From JAABSQ01 sp041642315 (GTDB lineage: Bacteria; Desulfobacterota; Desulfobacteria; Desulfobacterales; Desulfococcaceae): a stretch of 7,404 bases of DNA. Position numbers and translations under genes: made by a program. The stretch's first letter is position 1. Every line of letters starts with the position of its first letter. The notes beneath the pieces are model-generated. The model worked only from the letters and a program-made list of their open reading frames with translations. It had not been told where the DNA came from and did no database searches. The stretch spans positions 1 through 7,404 of the forward strand of contig JBEPWQ010000188.1 of the NCBI GenBank assembly GCA_041642315.1, given 5' to 3'. Below, in pieces: positions 1-5,141 of this stretch.

Positions 1-138
1 GGTAAAATATTTGGGCATAACGGTCCGGATGTCGTGGCCCAGGGCCTTGACCGCCGGCGGCAGGGCCCGTGCCACATCGGCCAGGCCGCCGGTTTTGGCG
101 AAGGGTGCGATTTCAGGGGATACGTAGAGAATGTTCAA
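1..138 (-). CDS. glgA: Glycogen synthase GlgA, N-terminal 46 codons (runs off window)
   Basis: GlgA transfers glucose from ADP-glucose to a growing alpha-1,4-glucan in the cytoplasm (GT5 family, GT-B fold). Only the first 46 residues are in the window. They read MNILYVSPEIAPFAKTGG, then LADVARALP, then LGHDIRTVMPKYF. This is the classic GlgA amino end: the opening beta strand, the KTGGL loop that contacts ADP-glucose (residues 15-19), and the GHD..VMPKY segment. The best start is a TTG at 138-136, because homologs begin MNILxVSxE at exactly this point and there is no in-frame ATG. The TTG shares the four bases TTGA with the TGA stop of fbp, and no strong Shine-Dalgarno precedes it, so translation is probably coupled to fbp. 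It is the last visible gene of a glgC-fbp-glgA set. Identity is secure; the exact start is slightly less so. Confidence 0.93.
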   Translation of the reverse strand, partial: MNILYVSPEIAPFAKTGGLADVARALPPAVKALGHDIRTVMPKYFT

Positions 139-2150
139 TGGTCTGTCCCGTAATATGAAGACAATTCGGTTTCCGGTTCAATGGTTCCGTTTCGGTAAGC
201 CTCGAGAAGCGCCGTCAGTTCATCGATGCGCCGCCGAATGGTTTCGCCTTCGTCGGTGTCTTGAATGCGGCGGCGCGCGGTGTTGGTCTCGATGATTTCG
301 GTGGTGTAGTGGATGCCCATAGCCCGGACCGGATCGGTAGGAGCCGATTCCACCCGGTGGTGGGTGGAGAGCAGAAGGCCGTAGGAATTGCTGACCAGGG
401 TGAATCCGGCGATGCCGGTGGTCTTCTGATAGGCCTCGGCGAACCCGCCGTCGATGACGATGAGTTTGCCCCCGGCCTTGACCGGGCTTTCGTTCCGCTT
501 CACCTTGACCGGCACATGGCCGTTGATGATGTGGCCCCGCTCCGGGTCGACCCCGAATTCCGCAAGGATTTTGCGGGCCACCTTTTCCGAATTTCGCAGT
601 GTGTAATAGATGTTCCGCTCCTCGGCGTGGGTGGATGGGTCGGTCACGAAATATCGCTCGAAGGTGGCCATCTTTTCCTTACCGAACAGCGGAGACCGGG
701 AGCCGCACCAGAGGTACCACATGGCGTCCAGACCGTCGAGTCTTTCCGGAGAGCCCTCGGGTTTGAAATACCCGTCCCGGCACCGCCTGGTGAAGGCGTC
801 CATCAAGGCTCTTCCGGACACGGTTTCGTCTCCCACCGACATTTCCTGAAACACCCCGTCTTCATTCATGGGAATGCAGCCGTGGTAGAGCAGGTTGCCG
901 TTGTGCACCCGGTAGATGGCGCCTTTGGTGAAAAGAAACCGGGCATGGTTCTGAAGCCGGGTGCTGTGGCGGAAGGCGGCGGTCAGCTTTTCGATCACCT
1001 CCGCCTCTTCGGGGGTCAGATCAAAGGGACGTCCCGAATCCAGGGTGGGAAACCGGCCGTCGCGCAGCGGATGGATGGTGTCGTCGATCCGCACCGTGCC
1101 CGCCTCCAGATCGATCCGGTCCAGGAGCATGCGGTCTTCCATGCGGTATTCCGGCCGGCGGTCGACGATGCCGGCCTCCAGCTTGAACTGAATCACCGTG
1201 ATCGCCTTGTGCATGCGGGCGATGAGCTGTTTTTCAAACCCGGCATGGGCCGCGTTTTCCGTCTCCTTGGGGGCGAAGAGACGACAGGGATCATCCCCGT
1301 AGGTCGACACTGCGAATGAGGCCAGGGGCAGCAGGCTGACCGCGTAGCCGTGCTCCAGGGTATTCATCAACCCGTATCGAAGACAGATTCGAATGACGTT
1401 TGCCGCGCAGGCCTCGCTTCCGGCGGCGGCGCCCATCCAGAGGATGTCGTGGTTTCCCCATTGGATATCCACGCTGTGGTAGGCGATCAGGTGATCCATA
1501 ATCTTTTCGGCGGCCGGGCCGCGGTCGTAGATGTCTCCCACCGCGTGGAGGTGGTCGATGGCCAGCCGCTGAATGGTTCGGGCCAGCACCAGAATGAAGG
1601 GCTTGGCGTTGCCGGTTTCGATGACGGCGTCGAAAAGGCCGTTGAAATAGTCGGCCTTGTCCCGAAGCTGCTCCTGTTCATAGAGCAGCTCCTCCACGAT
1701 ATCCGAAAAGGGCTCCAGAAGCAGCCGCCGCACCTTGGGCCGGTGATACTTGGAGGAGACCACCCGCAGGACCTCGATCATTCGGTGAAGCGTGTCCCGG
1801 TACCACCGGGTTTCGTCTTCGGCGGTTTGCAGCATCCGGGGCAGGTTTCGCTCCGGGGCGTAGATCAGGGCACCCAGGGCGGAACACTCTTCTTCCGAAA
1901 GCACCCGACCCCCGAAGAGTTCGTCGATTTTCCGGCGGATGGAACCCGAGGCATGGCTCAGAACGCTTCGAAAGGCTTCGTACTCCCCGTGAATATCCGA
2001 TATGAAATGCTCGGTCCCCTTGGGCAGATCGAGCTGGGCCCGAAGATGGATGATCTCCCCGGACACCGCCTCGATGGAAGGGTAGAGGCGGGCGAGATGG
2101 CGCAGGCAGCGGTTGGAATCCGTGTGCATCTTGGTCGTGTCGGGGTCCAT
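135..2150 (-). CDS. fbp: Class III fructose-1,6-bisphosphatase
   Basis: This enzyme hydrolyses fructose-1,6-bisphosphate to fructose-6-phosphate, the committed gluconeogenic step, in the cytoplasm. The product is the Firmicutes-type (class III, FBPase_2) enzyme, a member of the calcineurin-like metallophosphatases. Counting from the start chosen here, the metal-binding motifs are DIHGEY at 52-57, GDIYDRG at 205-211 and GNHD at 232-235. The C-terminal part carries GHVPVK, IVIDGGF, AYQKTTGIAGF and NSYG blocks typical of the family. The open frame extends to 2210, but the ATG at 2150 is preferred: it has an AAAGGAG ribosome site just upstream, avoids overlapping glgC, and gives 671 residues, matching the usual class III length. 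It lies 28 nt after the glgC stop and overlaps glgA by 4 nt, so the three form one transcription unit. The gene looks intact. Its 5' end is repeated as a remnant at 4781-5020. Confidence 0.96.
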   Translation of the reverse strand: MDPDTTKMHTDSNRCLRHLARLYPSIEAVSGEIIHLRAQLDLPKGTEHFISDIHGEYEAFRSVLSHASGSIRRKIDELFGGRVLSEEECSALGALIYAPERNLPRMLQTAEDETRWYRDTLHRMIEVLRVVSSKYHRPKVRRLLLEPFSDIVEELLYEQEQLRDKADYFNGLFDAVIETGNAKPFILVLARTIQRLAIDHLHAVGDIYDRGPAAEKIMDHLIAYHSVDIQWGNHDILWMGAAAGSEACAANVIRICLRYGLMNTLEHGYAVSLLPLASFAVSTYGDDPCRLFAPKETENAAHAGFEKQLIARMHKAITVIQFKLEAGIVDRRPEYRMEDRMLLDRIDLEAGTVRIDDTIHPLRDGRFPTLDSGRPFDLTPEEAEVIEKLTAAFRHSTRLQNHARFLFTKGAIYRVHNGNLLYHGCIPMNEDGVFQEMSVGDETVSGRALMDAFTRRCRDGYFKPEGSPERLDGLDAMWYLWCGSRSPLFGKEKMATFERYFVTDPSTHAEERNIYYTLRNSEKVARKILAEFGVDPERGHIINGHVPVKVKRNESPVKAGGKLIVIDGGFAEAYQKTTGIAGFTLVSNSYGLLLSTHHRVESAPTDPVRAMGIHYTTEIIETNTARRRIQDTDEGETIRRRIDELTALLEAYRNGTIEPETELSSYYGTDH
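1923..2114. repeat. Direct repeat, intact-fbp copy
   Basis: This 192-nt stretch covers fbp codons 13-76. It recurs in the same orientation at 4781-4972. By hand alignment there are 11 substitutions and no gaps, so about 94% identity. The two copies are 2,858 nt apart, so recombination between them would excise the glgC remnant and the whole ATPase island. Confidence 0.9.
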
Positions 2151-2154
2151 GGCG

Positions 2155-2161
2155 CTCCTTT
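2155..2161 (-). promoter_or_regulatory. Ribosome binding site that fixes the fbp start
   Basis: On the minus strand AAAGGAG lies 4 nt before the ATG at 2150. It supports this start over the in-frame upstream ATG at 2210, which would lie inside the end of glgC and has no comparable site. Confidence 0.75.
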
Positions 2162-2178
2162 GGGGTTTTCCTGCTGGT

Positions 2179-2805
2179 TCAAATGACTGTGCCGTCGGGG
2201 ATGGTCGCATTTTTGACCACGACCACCAGGCCGTCCCGTGCCACCCAGTGGTCCGAGTCGAAATCGGTCCGGTCGGCCAGATTACGGATTCGCACGTTTT
2301 TGCCTATGCGGGCGTTTTTATCCACGATGGCGCCTTCGATCACCGATCCGGCGCCGATCCCGACGTCGGGTCTTTCCATCTGCCGGTTTCGGGCCCTGTC
2401 CGCCTCGGTTTCGTAGTAATCGGCGCCCATGATGACCGAGGCGTGAACCGTCACCCCGGCGTCGATGATCGACCGCTGACCTATGACCGCATCGGAAATA
2501 TCGGCATCGGCGATTCGGCACCCGTCGGCGATCAGGGCCTGGGCCATGCGAGCGCCGTGGACCTCGGAGGCCGGCAGAAACCGGGGCCGGGTGTAAATGG
2601 GCCGCTTGGGGCTGAAAAGGTCATAGGGCCGCCGGCTGTAAGCCATCTCCAGGTTGACCTCGTAGAAGCGCCGAATGGTGCCGATATCCGCCCAGTATCC
2701 ATCATAGACATACCCCATAATTTGGTGGCTGTCCAGCATCCCGGGGATGATGTGGTTGCCGAAGTCGTCCCCGGGCCGGTCGACTTCATAGGAACTCGCT
2801 TTTTG
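2179..2805 (-). pseudogene. glgC: Glucose-1-phosphate adenylyltransferase (GlgC), 5'-truncated C-terminal remnant
   Basis: GlgC makes ADP-glucose from glucose-1-phosphate and ATP and is the usual control point of bacterial glycogen synthesis. Here only about 209 codons remain of a family that is usually a little over 400 residues. What is left begins near DDFGNHIIPGM, continues through YDGYWADIGTIRRFYEVNLEMA, the end of the nucleotidyl-transferase domain, and then a left-handed beta-helix region with hexapeptide-like turns (IADADISDAVIGQRSIIDAG, then VGIGAGSVIEGAIV, then KNARIGKNV). It ends DGTVI. The whole N-terminal catalytic half, including the nucleotide-binding GGxGxRL loop, is absent. 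Reading upstream, the same frame hits TGA at 2808-2806, and recognisable homology fades by about 2790. The next intact gene upstream is an unrelated opposite-strand ATPase, so glgC was cut by a rearrangement. An internal ATG at 2739 could start a 186-residue fragment, but that would not be a working enzyme. The downstream genes fbp and glgA follow in the same direction. Confidence 0.9.
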
Positions 2806-2839
2806 TCAAAGAAAATACAACGGGGTTTTCAAATGTGCT

Positions 2840-2902
2840 CCGTCCGCTCGCCTCCCTTCACGGCTACAACAGATTGCGGTTGAGGGGGACACGAGCGGAC
2901 GG
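2840..2902. repeat. GC-rich 11-bp perfect inverted repeat
   Basis: Arms CCGTCCGCTCG (2840-2850) and CGAGCGGACGG (2892-2902) are exact reverse complements around a 41-nt centre. The centre itself can pair weakly (CCTC with GAGG, CAAC with GTTG). No T-run follows on either strand, so it is not a standard terminator. It sits next to the glgC break point and could be an end of a small mobile repeat or a structured RNA. No function is assigned. Confidence 0.6.
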
Positions 2903-2963
2903 CAAGGCAGCATGGCATAGGAGAAAAATATCGATGATATATATTCCACCCAATGTCGACTTC

Positions 2964-3008
2964 CAATTTTTACAAATTGATACTTCAATTATGAATTTGT
3001 AAAAATTG
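2964..3008. repeat. AT-rich 15-bp perfect palindrome upstream of the ATPase gene
   Basis: Arms CAATTTTTACAAATT (2964-2978) and AATTTGTAAAAATTG (2994-3008) are exact reverse complements separated by a 15-nt loop. A second nested pair, CTTCAAT (2983-2989) with ATTGAAG (3011-3017), is mutually exclusive with the first. The palindrome ends 79 nt before the ATPase start, so it may be an operator. Confidence 0.7.
2977..3005 (+). promoter_or_regulatory. Candidate sigma-70 type promoter for the ATPase gene
   Basis: TTGATA (2977-2982) and TAAAAA (3000-3005) are separated by 17 nt. They match the -35 consensus at 5 of 6 and the -10 at 4 of 6. Both boxes fall in the palindrome arms, which would suit autoregulation. 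In AT-rich DNA such matches arise by chance, and a second weaker pair exists (TTGAAG 3012-3017, CATATT 3035-3040). Confidence 0.25.
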
Positions 3009-3087
3009 TGATTGAAGCCACGCCCAAAATCTGTCATATTGGCCGTAGTATTTCGAATCCCGAATCCGTCGTATTGGAGAAGAATAA

Positions 3088-4257
3088 ATGATCGAACGTG
3101 AAGCGGCGTCAAAAGCGCTGAAACTGGCGAGTCAATATCCCGTGCTGACCATCACCGGGCCCCGACAGTCCGGAAAAACAACGCTTTGCCGAATGATTTT
3201 CGGCGATAAGGCGTATGTGTCGCTGGAAGATGTGGACGAGCGCGGTTTCGCCCAGTCCGACCCAAGGGGGTTTTTGAATCGCTTCCCCGAAGGCGCGATC
3301 ATCGACGAAGTTCAGCGGGCTCCGGACCTGCTTTCTTACATCCAGACCATCGTGGACGAAAATCAGAAGGACGGTTTTTTCATCCTGACCGGAAGTCAGC
3401 AGTTCGAACTTCTCGAAAGCATCTCCCAGTCCCTCGCGGGGCGAACCGCGATGCTGAAATTGATGCCGTTCACGCTGACGGAAGCCTATGGACCCGATAT
3501 TTCCAACGTATCCCTCGAAAAGATGCTTTATACCGGTTTCTATCCAAGAATTTTCGACAAGGATCTCGATCCCACGGAAGCAATGTCATTTTACGTCAAC
3601 ACTTACGTGGAACGCGACCTCCGGATGCTCATCAACGTCAAGGATCTGTCCAAATTCGAAATTTTCCTTAAACTGTGCGCGGGGCGAACGGGTCAGATCC
3701 TGAACATGACGGGGCTCGGCAATGACTGCGGCGTGAACCACGCCACGGTCAAAAGCTGGCTATCCGTGCTGGAAGCCAGCTATATTGTTAAACTGATGCG
3801 TCCCTATTATCGAAACTTCAACAAGCGGCTCGTCAAATCTCCCAAACTTTATTTCTGGGACACCGGCCTCGCCGCTTTCCTCCTCGACATTCAAAACGAA
3901 AAGCAGATGGCGACCCACCCGCTAAAGGGGATGCTTTTCGAAAGTTTCGTGGCGTCGGAAATGTTAAAGCACCGCTTCAACGCCGGAAAAACCGACCATC
4001 TGTATTTTTTCAGGGACAACAGTGGAAACGAGGTCGACCTGATCTGCGATCACGGCATCCAACTGGATGCCGTGGAAATCAAATCCGGCCAAACCGTCGC
4101 CTCGGACTTTTTCAAGGGGCTTACGTTTCTATCGAACCTGACCGATGCCGTTCGACAATCTTACCTTGTTTATGGCGGGGAAAAACAGTATATCAGGGGA
4201 AACAACATTCAGGTGACGCCTTGGCGGCGAATTCAGGACGCCGTGGAGACCGATTGA
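3088..4257 (+). CDS. AAA-type ATPase with DUF4143 C-terminal domain
   Basis: This intact 389-residue protein belongs to the widespread archaeal/bacterial ATPase family with an AAA N-terminal domain and a DUF4143 C-terminal domain; cellular role and substrate are unknown. Visible motifs are: Walker A GPRQSGKT at 24-31; Walker B AIIDEVQ at 70-76; a sensor-like LTGSQQF at 100-106; SLAGR at 115-119, a conserved family signature; a probable winged-helix stretch around 217-234 (NHATVKSWLSVLEASYIV); and a C-terminal GNEVDLI (313-319) with AVEIKSG (328-334), resembling the E-D...ExK arrangement of PD-(D/E)XK nuclease folds. Length is normal for the family. The ATG at 3088 has GGAG 8 nt upstream. It is the only intact + strand gene here, flanked by gene fragments, and its roughly 50-57% GC lies between the AT-rich flanks and the GC-rich metabolic genes, consistent with acquisition. 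Such genes are commonly lone and patchily distributed, so nothing ties it to glycerol or glycogen metabolism. Confidence 0.92.
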   Translation: MIEREAASKALKLASQYPVLTITGPRQSGKTTLCRMIFGDKAYVSLEDVDERGFAQSDPRGFLNRFPEGAIIDEVQRAPDLLSYIQTIVDENQKDGFFILTGSQQFELLESISQSLAGRTAMLKLMPFTLTEAYGPDISNVSLEKMLYTGFYPRIFDKDLDPTEAMSFYVNTYVERDLRMLINVKDLSKFEIFLKLCAGRTGQILNMTGLGNDCGVNHATVKSWLSVLEASYIVKLMRPYYRNFNKRLVKSPKLYFWDTGLAAFLLDIQNEKQMATHPLKGMLFESFVASEMLKHRFNAGKTDHLYFFRDNSGNEVDLICDHGIQLDAVEIKSGQTVASDFFKGLTFLSNLTDAVRQSYLVYGGEKQYIRGNNIQVTPWRRIQDAVETD

Positions 4258-4604
4258 CCCGGAAACCGAGGTCCTCCGCCTCACCCCTTCTCCATCATGA
4301 TCCCGTACTTCTTCATCTTATTGTAAGATTTAGCCTGATTGATAGTCAGAATAACTAAAAGTACTTGCGTCTTTGCACCCAAAATAATAAGAGGCGGATC
4401 AATACAACAATATCAACCCATCTTAGAGGAACAAGACCAAAAAAAGAAAATGAATACTCTCACCGTAAAACCAGAGATAATTCCACATTAATCCTTGCAA
4501 TTTCTCCCAAAACAATTTTATAAAATCCATATCGAGAAAAATCAATTGCCATTCGCCGCGAAGATGGCTCAGTTCAACTATAGAGAAATATCAAATTAGA
4601 ACTA
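4258..4604. other. AT-rich stretch with no intact gene
   Basis: GC falls to about 32-35% in hand-counted 60-nt lines between 4440 and 4560, against about 68% in a sampled line of glpV. The left end carries a possible Fis-type tail (4281-4337, minus). On the minus strand, 4552-4460 encodes a 30-codon ORF and, after one in-frame TGA, 4459-4355 encodes a hydrophobic 34-codon stretch ending in QRRKYF. Neither has a ribosome site, so neither is called. No clear terminator for the ATPase gene was seen. Confidence 0.6.
4281..4337 (-). pseudogene. Possible C-terminal tail of a Fis-type (NtrC-like) regulator
   Basis: The minus-strand frame ending in TGA at 4283-4281 reads AKSYNKMKKYGIMMEKG. The core YNKMKKYGI closely resembles the recognition-helix end of the Fis-type DNA-binding domain that closes sigma-54 response regulators (typically LYNKMKKYGI). 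Upstream the frame gives LTINQ and then nothing recognisable, and no AAA+ domain is present. If real it is a fragment of fewer than 20 residues. Chance similarity over so short a segment cannot be excluded. Confidence 0.35.
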
Positions 4605-4780
4605 ATGACTTCTTCAAAAAAATTCCGGTTATTGACCTGTTTGCCGGCCCGGGAGGACTTGGAGAAGGATTCGCTGTGGCAGGCGGAAAATCGCCCCAAA
4701 GCCACTTCGACATCCGCCTTTCAATTGAAAAAGGCAAAAATGCCTATAATACATTGAAACTGAGAAGTTTTTTTAGAAAT
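4605..4780 (+). pseudogene. C5-cytosine DNA methyltransferase, 5' fragment
   Basis: The frame from about 4616 reads KKIPVIDLFAGPGGLGEGFA, then HFDIRLSIEKGKNAYNTLKLRSFFRN. This is the amino end of a Dcm-type DNA (cytosine-5) methyltransferase: motif I DLFAGPGG binds S-adenosylmethionine, and the SIEK...A..TLKLRSFF block following it is typical. The catalytic PCQ motif (IV), the target-recognition domain and the remaining motifs are missing, because homology stops where the fbp remnant begins at 4781. The same frame runs on to a stop at 5056 only by reading antisense through that remnant. The obvious start, ATG at 4605 (MTSSKK), is one base out of frame with motif I: the A tract at 4616-4622 has seven As, and eight would restore MTSSKKIPVIDLFAG. 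No strong ribosome site is visible. It is non-functional as it stands. No partner endonuclease is present. Confidence 0.82.
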
Positions 4781-4972
4781 GTCGATTTTCCGGCGGATGG
4801 AGCCGGAGGCATGGCTCAGAACGCTTCGAAAGGCTTCGTACCCCCCGTGAACATCCGATATGAAATGCTCGGTCCCCTTGGGCAGATCGAGCTGGGCCCG
4901 AAGATGGATGATCTCACCGGAGACGGCCTCCACCGATGGGTAGAGGCGGGCGAGATGGCGCAGGCAGCGGTT
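4781..4972. repeat. Direct repeat, fbp-remnant copy
   Basis: This is the partner of 1923-2114 in the same orientation. Identity is interrupted mainly in one 28-nt patch (about 4914-4941) that holds 7 of the 11 differences. Runs of 30 to more than 50 nt elsewhere are perfectly identical, long enough for homologous recombination or gene conversion. Confidence 0.9.
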
Positions 4973-5020
4973 CGGTTCCGTTGTATTTGGAAAAATTTTT
5001 TCAGGGGCCATGGTGCTCAT
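4781..5020 (-). pseudogene. fbp: Second fbp gene, 5' remnant (80 codons)
   Basis: From ATG 5020 (or ATG 5011) the frame reads MSTMAPEKIFPNTTEPNRCL and then follows class III fructose-bisphosphatase through GSIRRKID, where it stops matching at 4781 and runs into the methyltransferase fragment. Residues 17-80 match residues 13-76 of the intact Fbp at 61 of 64 positions; the differences are two I-to-V changes and DIHGEY becoming DVHGGY. The first 16 residues and the upstream DNA differ entirely from the intact gene. Most of the 11 nucleotide differences are synonymous, which suggests a once-functional paralog rather than a fresh copy. The GDxxDRG and GNHD motifs and about 590 residues are missing, so it cannot be active. 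It lies 121 nt downstream of glpV in the same direction, so a glycerol-uptake operon may once have ended with its own fbp. No convincing ribosome site precedes either ATG. Confidence 0.9.
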
Positions 5021-5066
5021 TGTAAAATAAGGTCCGGCTGTCTTGCTCGATTTTAATAGCGATACC

Positions 5067-5086
5067 GGATAACCATTCGGTTGTCC
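5067..5086. repeat. Small hairpin between glpV and fbp remnant
   Basis: On the minus strand GGACAACC-GAAT-GGTTATCC can fold into an 8-bp stem with one C-A mismatch and a 4-nt loop. It lies about 55 nt after the glpV stop. It lacks a following T-run, so it could be a weak transcript-end or stability hairpin, but is not called a terminator. Confidence 0.35.
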
Positions 5087-5141
5087 AGCATGCTTTCGAA
5101 AAGAAAACGAGAATTCAAAGGGCATTCTAATTTTGAAATCC

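Larger units (their letters stand above)
2806..3087. other. Gene-free junction segment between glgC remnant and ATPase
   Basis: No convincing coding sequence was found on either strand. The left part is GC-rich and contains an 11-bp inverted repeat (2840-2902). From about 2920 it becomes AT-rich and contains a 15-bp palindrome plus a candidate promoter for the ATPase. The break in glgC lies at its left edge. A TTGACA hexamer occurs on the minus strand at about 2804-2809, but I found no well-spaced -10 for it, so the source of glgC/fbp/glgA transcription is unclear. Confidence 0.6.

Noticed and set aside
261..1319. Long + strand open frame antisense to fbp, and similar ones at 1350-2186, 2113-2883, 5133-5873 and 6003-7085
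   Set aside because: They are shadows of GC-rich minus-strand genes with clear families. Their translations show no recognisable domains.
2151..2210. Extending fbp to the upstream ATG at 2210
   Set aside because: It would overlap glgC by about 30 nt and ignore the AAAGGAG site at 2155-2161; the added 20 residues do not look like family sequence.
2840..2902. Integron attC site
   Set aside because: No proper paired core sites with the required spacing were found, and there is no integrase or cassette series.
4355..4552. Minus-strand short frames, including a hydrophobic stretch with basic ends that resembles a type I toxin peptide
   Set aside because: The hydrophobic part has no start codon, an in-frame TGA divides it from the 30-codon ORF before it, and no ribosome site is seen. 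AT-rich DNA readily gives such hydrophobic translations.
3088..4604. Defence island or toxin-antitoxin system built from the ATPase and methyltransferase
   Set aside because: The methyltransferase is a fragment, no nuclease or antitoxin partner is present, and the genes are separated by about 350 nt without an operon link.
4616..4622. Programmed frameshift in the A7 tract for methyltransferase expression
   Set aside because: The gene is truncated a few dozen codons later, so no useful product could result. A simple deletion or a sequencing slip is enough.
4676..5056. A 126-codon + strand frame joining methyltransferase residues to further sequence
   Set aside because: After about residue 35 it reads antisense through the fbp remnant, so it is a junction artefact rather than a fusion protein.
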